Below, one piece after another: positions 1-8,308 of a stretch of 64,000 nt of DNA. Where the stretch lies: NCBI GenBank assembly GCA_020634435.1, contig JACKBS010000017.1:62001-126000 (forward strand), given 5' to 3'. Position 1 is the stretch's first letter; each line of letters opens with the position of its first letter. The notes under the pieces are model-generated. The model did no database searches. It had not been told where the DNA came from and saw nothing but the letters and a program-made list of their open reading frames with translations. Position numbers and translations under genes: made by a program. This DNA comes from Ardenticatenaceae bacterium. Lineage in GTDB: Bacteria > Chloroflexota > Anaerolineae > Promineifilales > Promineifilaceae.

Positions 1-57
1 AAGTAAGAAACGTATTCTACCAGATGTCTATCTAAAAAATGAATCGGGAGGCATTCA

Positions 58-489
58 ATGAAAAAGATGGATAAGGCGGAAGCGTACGAATTCCTGGCAA
101 CGGGCACACGGACGGGTAAATTGGCGACGGTGCGTGAAGACGGCCGTCCGCATGTGGCCCCCATCTGGTTTGTGCTGGATGGAGATGATTTGGTCTTCAA
201 CACATGGCACAGCTCAGTGAAAGGGAAAAATTTGGTAAGAGACGGCCGTATCGCTCTCACCGTCGATGAAGAAGTGGCGCCTTATGCCTTTGTGATAGTG
301 GAAGGGACTGTAGAAATTACGGAGGATGACCCGGTAGAGAGCCTGAAGTGGGCCACGCTCATCGGAGCGCGCTACATGGGGGAAGATCAGGCGGAAGCGT
401 TTGGCAAGCGCAACAGCGTGCCCGGCGAGCTGCTGGTGCGCATCAAAGTAGATAAAATTGTGGCCCAAAAAGAATTGGCAGCCTGGTAG
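58..489 (+). CDS. PPOX-class F420-dependent oxidoreductase-like protein
   Basis: A 143-residue split-barrel flavin/deazaflavin-binding protein of the pyridoxamine 5'-phosphate oxidase superfamily. The N-terminal part has the typical pattern for the F420-using class: RTGKLATVREDGRPHVAP near residues 18-35, then IWFVLDGDDLVFNT and a KGKNL segment. Family members reduce small substrates with F420H2, or bind FMN or heme; the substrate here is unknown. A good ribosome site (gggagg, 45-50) lies 7-8 bases before the ATG and supports the start. It is probably a cytosolic single gene, since the next gene converges on it across a palindromic hairpin. Two HIP-like octamers fall in the reading frame as DGR codons. 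The family is secure; cofactor F420 rather than FMN is inferred from the pattern. Confidence 0.85.
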   Translation: MKKMDKAEAYEFLATGTRTGKLATVREDGRPHVAPIWFVLDGDDLVFNTWHSSVKGKNLVRDGRIALTVDEEVAPYAFVIVEGTVEITEDDPVESLKWATLIGARYMGEDQAEAFGKRNSVPGELLVRIKVDKIVAQKELAAW

Positions 490-520
490 ACACGCTTATT
501 GCCGCTCATCACGCTGCCCA

Positions 521-554
521 AGACCTCTGAGGTTTAGCAAAACCTCAGAGGTCT
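521..554. terminator. Perfect hairpin between convergent genes, possible bidirectional terminator
   Basis: A 15-base perfect inverted repeat (AGACCTCTGAGGTTT and its complement) with a 4-base loop sits between the stop at 489 and the convergent stop at 570. No clear T-run follows on either strand, so it may instead be a member of a dispersed palindromic repeat family. Its place between convergent genes fits a transcription barrier. Confidence 0.55.
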
Positions 555-569
555 CTATTCAGACGTTCG

Positions 570-3353
570 TTAACGAACAATCATGGGCAGGTATATGTCA
601 AAAGGTGTTGCGTCAAACGTCAGCACCCAAAGCTCCCCATTGTGGATGTAATCTTCTGCGCCAAAGAAAACACGGCCGTTTAGCACCGTAAAGTCGTACG
701 GTTCTGACCCCCAAAACGGATGGATATCTGCAACCAGATAGGTGCCAGCCTCTGTGCCGTCCGATGCCCATAACTCTTCCCCTATGGTGTCGTCGGAAAT
801 AGCCGCAAACAGCACGATATTCCCTGACTCCCCAGCCAGGGGCGTAATGTAAAATGGGTAAGAGCTATCGGACAGATTGTTGGTGGTAAGGTCAGTGACT
901 AGCTTGGTTCCGGCTGCGGTGCCGTCGCTGATCCACAATTCCTCGCCGTTGGCGTCGGTTCGGGCAGAAAAGAAGAGGGTGCCATTTACGGCCGTAAACT
1001 CGGCTGGATCAGAACCGTTTGGGCCACTGTTGATATCCTTTACCAGGCTAGTCCCACTTTCGGTGCCATCGGTCCGCCACAGTTCCGCGCCGACGCCATC
1101 TCCTTCAGCGGAAAAGTAGATCCAATTTCCAATCGCCGTAATATCGTACGGATAACTGTCGCCACTGCTGTTCAAATCTTTAATCATGTGCGTGCCCGCA
1201 GGGGTGCCATCGCTCACCCACAGCTCAACGCCGTGTGTGCCGTCATCGGGGGCAAAGTAGAGCAAGTTGCCCACCGCCTTCAGAAAGCTGAAGTAAGTAT
1301 CGGTTGCCGCCCCATCAATGTTTTTAACCAGCATGGTGCCGCCCACGGTGCCATCGGTGGCCCACAGCTCTTCGCCGTTGGTGCCATCGTTGGCTACAAA
1401 AAAGAGATGGGTGTCGGTAGCTTCTAGGAAGTAGGGATTGCCGCCATTGGCCCCACTTTGAATGTCGGCAAAGAGGCTGGTGCCGCTTGTCGTGCCGTCG
1501 GTGCGCCACAGTTCAGTGCCGTTGACCCCATCATTGGCGATAAAGTAGACGTAGTTGCCAAATGTGGTCAGCCCGGCCACGTCGGCCCCCGTTGCTCCGG
1601 GGTATACATCCTTTACCAACTGGGTACCGGCCGAGGTGCCATCAGTGATCCACAGCTCCAGCCCGTGCGTGACATCTTCTGCGCCAAACAGCAGCTTGTT
1701 GCCTAGTTGGGCAAACTGGGTGTAGTAGGTGCTGTTCAGCCCAGGCGTGATGTCCGCAAGCATGGTGGTGTTGGCCAGGGTGCCATCACTGAACCACAGC
1801 TCTTCGCCGTAGGTGTTGTCATAGGCTGTAAATACGAGGCCATCACCTAGAGGGGTCATGTGATCGGGCCAGGAGCCTTCGTTGCGCGTGCCGGGGATGT
1901 CTACCAGGACGGTTGTGCCCGCTTTGGTGCCATCGCTTTGGTACATCTCTGAGCCGGTGGTGGGGCCGAAGGCGGTGAAGATGAGCGTGTTGTTCCACTC
2001 GATGAGGTCGTAGGGGTCTGAGGAGATTGCCCCTGGGTAAACTTCGAGCCGGGTGGTGCCTGCTTCGGTGCCATCACTTAGCCACAGCTCACGGCCGTTT
2101 ACGGCATCATCGGCCACAAAAAAGAGTTTGTCGGCAACGGCCGTTAAGTAAGACGGAGAACCGCTACCCACGCCTGGCTCAATATCTTTTACCAGCACCG
2201 TACCTACGGCCGTACCATCCGTTTTCCATAATTCTGCGCCGTGGCTGCTGTCATAGCCATTGAAATAAACATTTCCGTTCACAAAAACCGGATCGTACAT
2301 GTTTGAGCCGCCAGAGCCTGGATTCATATCTTTCACCATGCTGGTACCGCCCAGGGTGCCATCGCTCAGCCATAGCTCACGGCCGTTTGTGCCATCATCT
2401 GCCGAAAACAGAACGTTGCTGCCAACGGCAATCAGGTAACTGGGTGTAGAGGCACTGGATGCCGGGCGAATTTCAATCTCCGTGGCGTTGCCCAGCGTGC
2501 CATCCGAGACCCACAGCTCATAATTCGACAATGAATCTCTGGCTGTCATGAACAACAAAGTGCCGTTCGTGACCATCCCTATGCCTGCCAGGCCGGAACC
2601 GGTGGGATGAATGTCTACCACCAGCCCGGTATTGGCGGTGGTCCCATCGGTGCGCCATAGCTCTGCGCCGTTGGTGCCATCATCGGCCCGGAAATACAAA
2701 ATGCCACCCATGGCCACAAACCCGGACGGATAACTGTTGCTCAACCCTGGGTTAATATCTTTGAGCAGAACGGTGCCGCTTTCAGTCCCATCGGTCCGCC
2801 ACAGTTCATTGCCCGTCACGCCGTCATCTGCCTGGAAGAAGGCGGCACTACCTACGGTGTAGATGTCGGAAATCTGGGCAGAGCTCAGGCCAGGGTTGAT
2901 GCTTTTGACCATGATTGTGCCGCTTTCAGTGCCGTCACTGATCCACAACTCTTCGCCATTGGTACCGTCAGAGGCAGAAAATAGGAGCTTGCCGTCTAGC
3001 TCGGTCATATTGCCGATGTTGCTGTTTTCAAAACCAGGACGAATATCTTTGACGAGTTTTGTGCCATTCTGCGTGCCGTCGCTAATCCACAGCTCTTCAC
3101 CATGCGTATCGTCGGTGGCCACAAAGTAGATTTGCCCGCCAATGACCAGGTAGTTATACGGCTCAGAGCCGCTGGGGTGGGTGTTCAGATCGAGGACGGT
3201 GGGGGCAGGGAGGGGGTTAGCAACGGCCGTTGCTTCACGCGCATCATTTGCTTTAGCCCCAACCAGAGGCACCAAGGTCATCAATATCAAGAAAATAACA
3301 AACCAATTCAGGTAATTTTTGCGAGGTAATAGGCTGCGTTGACTCGAATGCAT
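570..3353 (-). CDS. Secreted ELWxxDGT-repeat beta-propeller-like protein
   Basis: A 927-residue exported protein. The N-terminus has basic residues, then a hydrophobic stretch (about residues 15-32) ending in VGAKA, a signal peptide. The rest is a tandem array of about 17 units carrying G.ELW..DGT..GT, spaced 47-52 residues, with one degenerate unit (GSEMYQSDGT) in the middle. Such arrays are predicted to form beta-propeller or hyalin-like surface structures. No catalytic motif is visible. The C-terminus ends in FDIYLPMIVR, a tail shared in style with two other secreted proteins here (16592-16876 and 58392-60122), possibly a sorting or anchoring signal. An aaggag ribosome site precedes the ATG. 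A role in surface adhesion or binding is inferred only from architecture. Confidence 0.9.
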   Translation of the reverse strand: MHSSQRSLLPRKNYLNWFVIFLILMTLVPLVGAKANDAREATAVANPLPAPTVLDLNTHPSGSEPYNYLVIGGQIYFVATDDTHGEELWISDGTQNGTKLVKDIRPGFENSNIGNMTELDGKLLFSASDGTNGEELWISDGTESGTIMVKSINPGLSSAQISDIYTVGSAAFFQADDGVTGNELWRTDGTESGTVLLKDINPGLSNSYPSGFVAMGGILYFRADDGTNGAELWRTDGTTANTGLVVDIHPTGSGLAGIGMVTNGTLLFMTARDSLSNYELWVSDGTLGNATEIEIRPASSASTPSYLIAVGSNVLFSADDGTNGRELWLSDGTLGGTSMVKDMNPGSGGSNMYDPVFVNGNVYFNGYDSSHGAELWKTDGTAVGTVLVKDIEPGVGSGSPSYLTAVADKLFFVADDAVNGRELWLSDGTEAGTTRLEVYPGAISSDPYDLIEWNNTLIFTAFGPTTGSEMYQSDGTKAGTTVLVDIPGTRNEGSWPDHMTPLGDGLVFTAYDNTYGEELWFSDGTLANTTMLADITPGLNSTYYTQFAQLGNKLLFGAEDVTHGLELWITDGTSAGTQLVKDVYPGATGADVAGLTTFGNYVYFIANDGVNGTELWRTDGTTSGTSLFADIQSGANGGNPYFLEATDTHLFFVANDGTNGEELWATDGTVGGTMLVKNIDGAATDTYFSFLKAVGNLLYFAPDDGTHGVELWVSDGTPAGTHMIKDLNSSGDSYPYDITAIGNWIYFSAEGDGVGAELWRTDGTESGTSLVKDINSGPNGSDPAEFTAVNGTLFFSARTDANGEELWISDGTAAGTKLVTDLTTNNLSDSSYPFYITPLAGESGNIVLFAAISDDTIGEELWASDGTEAGTYLVADIHPFWGSEPYDFTVLNGRVFFGAEDYIHNGELWVLTFDATPFDIYLPMIVR

Positions 3354-3431
3354 TCAAGCTCTCCTTGTTGAAACAAATAGTAAAGAAGCCAGTTTATTTG
3401 TGGAGCGATCAAGAAACGATCCAAAAATAAA

Positions 3432-3460
3432 TTGAATCAAGCCAATCCCTGCGTTACAAT
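3432..3460 (+). promoter_or_regulatory. Sigma70-type promoter for the zinc-ribbon gene
   Basis: TTGAAT (3432-3437) and TACAAT (3455-3460) are separated by 17 bases, about 47 bases before the start at 3508. This is a good match to the sigma70 consensus, in the divergent spacer between the ELWxxDGT gene and the zinc-ribbon gene. Confidence 0.6.
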
Positions 3461-3507
3461 CTTTTAGATTTTCCAAGTAGACACCGTACACAGAACGGGA
3501 GCGTACC

Positions 3508-4599
3508 ATGACCAAAAAAACCGTTGGCTATGTTCATCTAGAGTGGGAATGCCCTGCTTGCGGCACCCGCAACAAAGGCATCGACAAGATTTGCCGCAAC
3601 TGTGGCGCACCTCAGCCCGCCGATGTGCAGTTTGAGCAAGTTGCTCAGGAACAACTCATTCAGGATGAACAGGTAATTGCCCAGGCCCAAGCTGGCCCCG
3701 ACGTACACTGCCCGTTTTGCGGCACGCGCAACCCCGCCACCGCCGACCAATGCAGCCAATGTCTGGCCGACCTCACCGAGGCCAAAGCCCGCGAGGCTGG
3801 GCAGGTCGTGGGCGCACATCAGGATAAAGCTGTACCCGATGTGGCTTGCAGCTTTTGCGGCACGATGAATTCTGGTACGGCGCTGCACTGTGTCCATTGT
3901 GGCGCTGCGCTACCCAAGGTGGAACGACCAGAAACCGAATCCGCTAAACCCCAGGTGCGGCGCAGTACGGGCATGTCTAAAACAACCCGCTATGTGCTGT
4001 TTGGCATTTTGGGTCTGGTGGCCATTGCCTGCATCGCTATCATCATCCTTAGCAGCCGCACTACAGAGATAGTGGGTGAGGTCCAGGGTGTTTCCTGGGA
4101 GTACAGCGTGGCCATTGAGGCGCTAACGCCCGTGGAGGATGAAGAGTGGCGCGACCGCGTGCCGGACGATGCGGAGATTCTTTCTTGCCGCAAAGAGGTG
4201 CGGCGGACGCAGCCTAATCCTGCCCCCGGCGCAACAGAAGTGTGTGGTACGCCCTACACGGTAGACACCGGCACGGGCGTCGGCGAAGTGGTACAGGATT
4301 GCGAGTACCAGGTGTACGACGATTACTGCACCTTCACCGAGCTGCAATGGCGCGATTTTGACCTGGTGTCGTTAACCGGTGACGATTTTTCGCCCCAGTG
4401 GCCCAATCCGTCGCTGGCCCAAGACCAGCGGCTGGGCGAAGAGACAGAAACGTACGAGGTGTACTTCAATGCCGACGGCAGCAACTACACCTATCGCCCC
4501 GATTCTTTGAGTGAATTTACCCAGTTTGAAGAAGGCAGTCGCTGGATTCTGGAGGTGAATACCTTCAACAACGTGCGTTCGGTGACGCCAGACCGATGA
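3508..4599 (+). CDS. Triple zinc-ribbon, single-pass membrane protein
   Basis: A 363-residue protein with three N-terminal CxxC...CxxC zinc ribbons: CPACGTRN..ICRNCG at about residues 15-32, CPFCGTRN..CSQC near 69-86, and CSFCGTMN..CVHCG near 114-131. The third ribbon is followed by one transmembrane helix (about 160-182). The rest, about 180 residues, is predicted to lie outside the membrane and contains several Cys (SCRKE, EVCGT, DCEYQ, DYCTF) that could form disulfides. The family is unknown to me beyond the zinc-ribbon part. The start is supported by a gggag ribosome site and an upstream promoter. The stop overlaps the next gene's ATG (ATGA at 4596-4599), so the two are translationally coupled. 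The gene lacks the ACGGCCGT octamer found in most of its neighbours. Confidence 0.8.
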   Translation: MTKKTVGYVHLEWECPACGTRNKGIDKICRNCGAPQPADVQFEQVAQEQLIQDEQVIAQAQAGPDVHCPFCGTRNPATADQCSQCLADLTEAKAREAGQVVGAHQDKAVPDVACSFCGTMNSGTALHCVHCGAALPKVERPETESAKPQVRRSTGMSKTTRYVLFGILGLVAIACIAIIILSSRTTEIVGEVQGVSWEYSVAIEALTPVEDEEWRDRVPDDAEILSCRKEVRRTQPNPAPGATEVCGTPYTVDTGTGVGEVVQDCEYQVYDDYCTFTELQWRDFDLVSLTGDDFSPQWPNPSLAQDQRLGEETETYEVYFNADGSNYTYRPDSLSEFTQFEEGSRWILEVNTFNNVRSVTPDR

Positions 4600-5597
4600 G
4601 GCCATTCTGGACCACGGTTCTAAATCCAGACTGGTATCATGGCTTTGGCGCGAAACGGCCGTTCTTTGAGGGCTGGTATTTCAAGCTGATCGATTCCACA
4701 GGCCAGCACAAGTACGCCATAATCCCTGGCGTTTTCCTCAGTGATGATCCCCACGCGTTTATCCAGGTGCTCAACGGCAGCACCAAAGAAGCGTTTTACC
4801 ACCGCTATCCGCTGGAGCAATTTTGGGCGGCGGAGGACCGCTTTGAGGTTCATGTGGGTGGCAGCCGCTTCACCCAGCACGCCCTTAGCCTGCTGATTCA
4901 TCAGCAGGATCAAAAAATCGAGGCCGATTTGCAGTTTGGCGGTGGGCAGCCGTGGCCGGTGTCGGTTGCCTCGCCGGGGATTATGGGCTGGTACGCCTGG
5001 GTGCCGACGATGGAGTGCTATCACGGCGTGCTCAGCTTTGACCACACGATTTATGGCACGATGACGATTGATGGCGCGGTGATGGGTTTTACAAACGGCC
5101 GTGGCTACATCGAAAAAGATTGGGGCCAATCGTTCCCCTCGGCCTGGATATGGCTGCAAACCAACCATTTTGAGCATAGCCCCGGCACCTGCCTGACGGC
5201 CTCAATTGCCATGATCCCTTGGCAATTTACCCGCTTCCGTGGCTTCATTGTCGGGCTGTGGCACGAGGGTGCGCTGTACCGCTTTGCCACCTACACTGGG
5301 GCCAAAACAGAGCTGCTGGTCGTGGAAGGCAACCAGATTCATTGGGTGCTGACGGGCAAAACCGAAGGTGCACAACACAGGCTGGAAATCCGCGCCAGCC
5401 GGGGAGAAGAGGGCATTCTGGCTGGGCCGTCCAGGGTAGACATGGGCAAGCGGGTCGCCGAATCGCTCACGGCCACGGCCACAGTGCGCCTGTCGCGGTT
5501 GGAGCGGGGGCAAGAGGTGGTGGTTTTTGAAGGAAACGGCCGTTACGCGGGCCTGGAAGTTCACAACATTGAAGAAGAACTCCTCATGACTGAATAA
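4596..5597 (+). CDS. Tocopherol cyclase-like family protein
   Basis: A 333-residue protein of the tocopherol-cyclase-like family. Visible hallmarks are RPFFEGWYFKLID near residues 21-33, a MECYHGVLSFDH segment in the middle, GYIEKDWGQSFP, and WIWLQTNHF. The plant and cyanobacterial enzyme VTE1 cyclises prenylated quinols. Bacterial homologues in non-phototrophs have no assigned reaction and may be lipocalin-like lipid binders. No signal peptide is seen. The start ATG overlaps the preceding stop, so it is co-translated with the zinc-ribbon membrane protein, suggesting a joint membrane or lipid role (inference). Octamers are read as RPF, NGRG and NGRY. Family placement is fairly sure; activity is not. 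Confidence 0.75.
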   Translation: MRPFWTTVLNPDWYHGFGAKRPFFEGWYFKLIDSTGQHKYAIIPGVFLSDDPHAFIQVLNGSTKEAFYHRYPLEQFWAAEDRFEVHVGGSRFTQHALSLLIHQQDQKIEADLQFGGGQPWPVSVASPGIMGWYAWVPTMECYHGVLSFDHTIYGTMTIDGAVMGFTNGRGYIEKDWGQSFPSAWIWLQTNHFEHSPGTCLTASIAMIPWQFTRFRGFIVGLWHEGALYRFATYTGAKTELLVVEGNQIHWVLTGKTEGAQHRLEIRASRGEEGILAGPSRVDMGKRVAESLTATATVRLSRLERGQEVVVFEGNGRYAGLEVHNIEEELLMTE

Positions 5598-5618
5598 TTT
5601 AATAAACGTGAGTACGGG

Positions 5619-6449
5619 TTAAGCAACCAGGCCAGCGATGGTCTCTCGACCCAACGATGGCTTCTTTGGCTGCCTGGCATAAGCAATCAAGCCACAAATC
5701 AGATTAACCATGAAGTTAGCCACACTGCGATGGCGTGTATGCTCAATCTGAGAAATGTTTTTCAATTGGTCGTTCACACATTCCACAATGGCTCGTTTCC
5801 GCAATAGAAGCTTATCGCTAAATATCATGGGCAGGCGATTCTTGGCGTTGGCTTTCAACTGGGTCACTAATTGCACACCAAACAGCTCTAGCAAGGAGGC
5901 GTGCAAATCTTTGGAGATGTAGCCTTTGTCACCATAGATTTTGCCGAACAACTGCTGCACCAGTTTTGGCACCGGTTTCCGGTCATCGACGTTTCCTGGC
6001 GTTAAGAGAACATTGAGCAACTCGCCTCGGTCGTTGATGGTCAGATGCAGTTTGAACCCATAAAACCAACCCGTCGAAGTTTTGCCGCGCTGAGCCAGGC
6101 CCGCAAATACCTTGTGCGAAGCGATGCGCTGATTGAGCCAGACATCAATCGCGGTTGAATCGATGAAAGAGATGCCGGTGCACTCCCCTCGGCAGTGCTT
6201 CTGGAAGTAGGCGCACAGCGGCAGCAAGGCGGAGGGAATGAACTCAACAAAGCGTGTGTAACTGACCAGACCAGGAAAATCGGCTTGAAGATGTACCCGC
6301 ACGTGCTCGGTGTAATATGCCTTGAAGTGGCGATAGTGTGATTGATGAAAGTGGATCAGGATGGTCATGACTTCACTGATGGATAGAGAACGCTGACGGA
6401 AGCGCTGCCGTTGCCCACATAGGCATACGCCTTCGCTCGAACGATAAAA
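5619..6449 (-). mobile_element. Truncated IS982-family element with partial transposase
   Basis: The open frame encodes about 250 residues from the ATG at 6368, and runs in the same frame to a TGA at 6450-6452 without another start. It matches IS982 transposases: SEVMTILIHFHQSHYR, TGISFIDSTA (first Asp), TGWFYGFKLHLTIND, LTPGNVDDR (second Asp), YGDKGYISK, and KRAIVECVNDQLKNISQIEHTRHRS (Glu). Family members are near 290 residues, so about 40-50 N-terminal residues are missing and replaced by the start of another gene. The 3' side is complete to IAYARQPKKPS. A possible terminal repeat, ACCCGTACTCACG, is seen on the minus strand just past the stop (around 5605-5617), but no matching left end. 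Octamers are absent. Probably non-autonomous. Confidence 0.88.
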
Positions 6450-6481
6450 TCATGAAGCTCTTGCTGCGAAAATTGGGCCAT
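6365..6481 (-). pseudogene. N-terminal fragment of a DUF5680-like gene cut by the IS
   Basis: ATG at 6481-6479 overlaps the stop of the DUF1801 gene (TAATG) and starts a 38-residue frame, MAQFSQQELHDFIVRAKAYA, followed by a short Gly-rich run. Its first 25 or so residues resemble the start of small DUF5680-type proteins (FLVEAK..TYA.G). From about 6437 downwards the DNA is also the open frame of the IS982 transposase, so the original gene is lost after about 25 codons. The missing 3' part is not present on the far side of the IS, so this is a deletion junction, not a clean insertion. The family assignment is tentative. Confidence 0.5.
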
Positions 6482-6903
6482 TATTTCTGTTTGCCTCGGT
6501 GGTACGTGAGCGCCAGTTGGATGCAATCGCGTAGGGCAGCCGTGGGCAGAGGAGCGTGCGCATCCAAAACGATAGCGCGGCTGCCTTCGGTGGTGAGGTG
6601 GGGATAACGCTGGCGGAAGGTAGCAATCAAGCTGGTTTGGCAATGAACGTACAGCCCGATTTGCCCCTGGTTTACGTTATGGGCGTCGAGCCGGATGGTG
6701 GTGCCGCTTTTCGGTTTCACCGTCAGGTAGCTGGGCTGACCCCATTTGAGCGTTTCTACGATTTCGCCAACGCCGGGGGTGGATGCGGCCGTTTTGAATA
6801 TCAATTCCCGCAGCTCCCACAATGTGTCGCGGATGGGCTGAGGATAGCCTTCAAAAACGGCCGTTACTTCGGTAAATGTGTCTGGTTTGCTTTGCTCATT
6901 CAT
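6481..6903 (-). CDS. DUF1801 domain protein
   Basis: A 140-residue cytosolic protein with the DUF1801 (YdhG-like) pattern: a YPQPIRDTLWELRELI helix near residues 20-35, VGEIVETLKWGQPSYL, and RLDAHNVNQGQIGLYVHCQ. The fold resembles a small alpha/beta domain of unknown function that is widespread in accessory gene sets. No ribosome site is evident. Its stop overlaps the start of a truncated gene, so it was the first gene of a pair before the IS-associated deletion. Confidence 0.8.
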   Translation of the reverse strand: MNEQSKPDTFTEVTAVFEGYPQPIRDTLWELRELIFKTAASTPGVGEIVETLKWGQPSYLTVKPKSGTTIRLDAHNVNQGQIGLYVHCQTSLIATFRQRYPHLTTEGSRAIVLDAHAPLPTAALRDCIQLALTYHRGKQK

Positions 6904-6986
6904 AGGCCCAGCATAACGTCAATTGTGGTCATCTTTTGTCAGGTTTAGTGGCGGATGAGCGGTTGTTGGGTGGAACGGCCGTTCCC

Positions 6987-7487
6987 TTACGAAATCCTCT
7001 CCAGCTCGTCTGCGTGTTCCTCGTAATGCTCATAGATGCCCAAAATAAGCGGCGCGACCGGGTAGCCAATGGTGGCCGACATCCCTTCGGGATCATAAAG
7101 GTCGGCGAAGGAGAGCAAGGCAACGCGCTGGAGTAAATTTTGGTAGCCAGTGGTGAACTCGGCCAGAATGGCCGACAGCTCGCGTGTTTGGTTATAGCTG
7201 TACACCCTGCCATTCATCTCATCGGCCCAGGTGGTGCCGCTCGGAATTTGATCCATGAGTGGGGGGGCGACGGCTTTGTGGGGCGATCGCGGGTCCGCAG
7301 GCAGGGTAAAGAGCAGCCAATGATCCCACCAGGTGAGATGCGCCAGGATATCTTTAACAGAACGGCCGTCGTCCAGATTTGGAGTTGTCATTTGTTCGGG
7401 TGTGAGCTGGGAAACGGCCGTCACAACACGCTGTACGGCCGTTTCAATTCGGGCCATCAATTCGGTCATGGTTTGGGGTGTGTTCAT
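6987..7487 (-). CDS. ClbS/DfsB-type DinB-like four-helix bundle protein
   Basis: A 166-residue protein from the ATG at 7487, which is preferred because gagg lies 7-10 bases before it; a second ATG four codons upstream is possible. The sequence fits the DUF1706/ClbS branch of the DinB superfamily: VKDILAHLTWWDHWL near residue 48, then an EHYEEHADEL helix at the C-terminus. ClbS proteins hydrolyse or sequester the genotoxin colibactin, while most homologues have no known substrate. It stands alone between DUF1801 and the nucleotidyltransferase. Two octamers lie within 30 bases inside the N-terminal part (7414, 7435), encoding ETAV and VTAV. Confidence 0.75.
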   Translation of the reverse strand: MNTPQTMTELMARIETAVQRVVTAVSQLTPEQMTTPNLDDGRSVKDILAHLTWWDHWLLFTLPADPRSPHKAVAPPLMDQIPSGTTWADEMNGRVYSYNQTRELSAILAEFTTGYQNLLQRVALLSFADLYDPEGMSATIGYPVAPLILGIYEHYEEHADELERIS

Positions 7488-7529
7488 TTTCTGCCTCATT
7501 CTCGTTAGCGGGGGTTGATAACAATCTGC

Positions 7530-8300
7530 TTAAACCAGCTGAACCATTTCATCAAAGGTCAGCTGCATTTCCGCTTCGGCAATCGGTTTCATCTCTTCCC
7601 AGATGGACATAAATGCCGCTTTTCGTCGGTCTAGCTCCTCAATGGTCACGCCGTGCAGCATCATCGTCTCTTTGATCCGTGCCTGAAAATTGGAGGGCAA
7701 GCGCTTTAACTGCTCGATGGCAAAATAGCGCCACTTCATGTCAGCAACCAGCTCGTCGTTTAGGCCAAACAGCAAGTCGTAGAAGAATTTAAGCCCCTGG
7801 TCAAACATCTGGTGGGCGCTGATGAGATTGCCCCGCTCGACCCACAGCTGCGTCAGCGTGTTGATGTACCACTCGGAAAGCGTCAGGCCAGACATGACCA
7901 GCCAGCGCTTTTCAGCCTCTTTGAGCGGCACTTTTTCTTGGAGAAGAACGGCCGTTTTCCCCTCAGGATCAAAAACAATCTCACCCTGTGCATAAGTCCA
8001 CCGTTTGGGCATGTCCCAGGTGCTGACAACCTCACTTTCATAATCCGACAGCCAGATGTGCACTTCAATGCCATCGACCTTAAAAAACTTGTCCTGAATC
8101 GAGAAGTCAGCGGCTTGCTTTTTGAACAAGGCAATATCAATGTCGGCCAGACGATCAAAATAACCGCGCGTAATCGCCCCCAAAAGGACAATGCCCACGA
8201 TGTCGTCCGTCATGTACTGTTTGACTTGCTCGTGGGCCAGCCGGGTGGCTTTCTCCAGAAGGGCCGGATCAGAAGATTGAATCAGAAATGTTGTACCCAT
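7530..8300 (-). CDS. Nucleotidyltransferase-domain protein
   Basis: A 256-residue protein with an N-terminal nucleotidyltransferase fold: VGIVLLGAITRGYFDRLADIDIAL, that is GxxTRG followed by the DxD metal-binding pair. The rest is helical with a kinase/NTase-associated look. This fits aminoglycoside-type or DUF4037-like stand-alone NTases; the substrate is not identifiable. The ATG at 8300 is chosen over the TTG at 8306. It lies 8 bases after the stop of the SDR gene, so the two are probably co-transcribed. Confidence 0.72.
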   Translation of the reverse strand: MGTTFLIQSSDPALLEKATRLAHEQVKQYMTDDIVGIVLLGAITRGYFDRLADIDIALFKKQAADFSIQDKFFKVDGIEVHIWLSDYESEVVSTWDMPKRWTYAQGEIVFDPEGKTAVLLQEKVPLKEAEKRWLVMSGLTLSEWYINTLTQLWVERGNLISAHQMFDQGLKFFYDLLFGLNDELVADMKWRYFAIEQLKRLPSNFQARIKETMMLHGVTIEELDRRKAAFMSIWEEMKPIAEAEMQLTFDEMVQLV

Positions 8301-8308
8301 AAGCAAGA

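Noticed and set aside
521..554. CRISPR-like repeat
   Set aside because: It is a single palindrome with a 4-base loop. Nowhere in the window do direct repeats with regular spacers occur.
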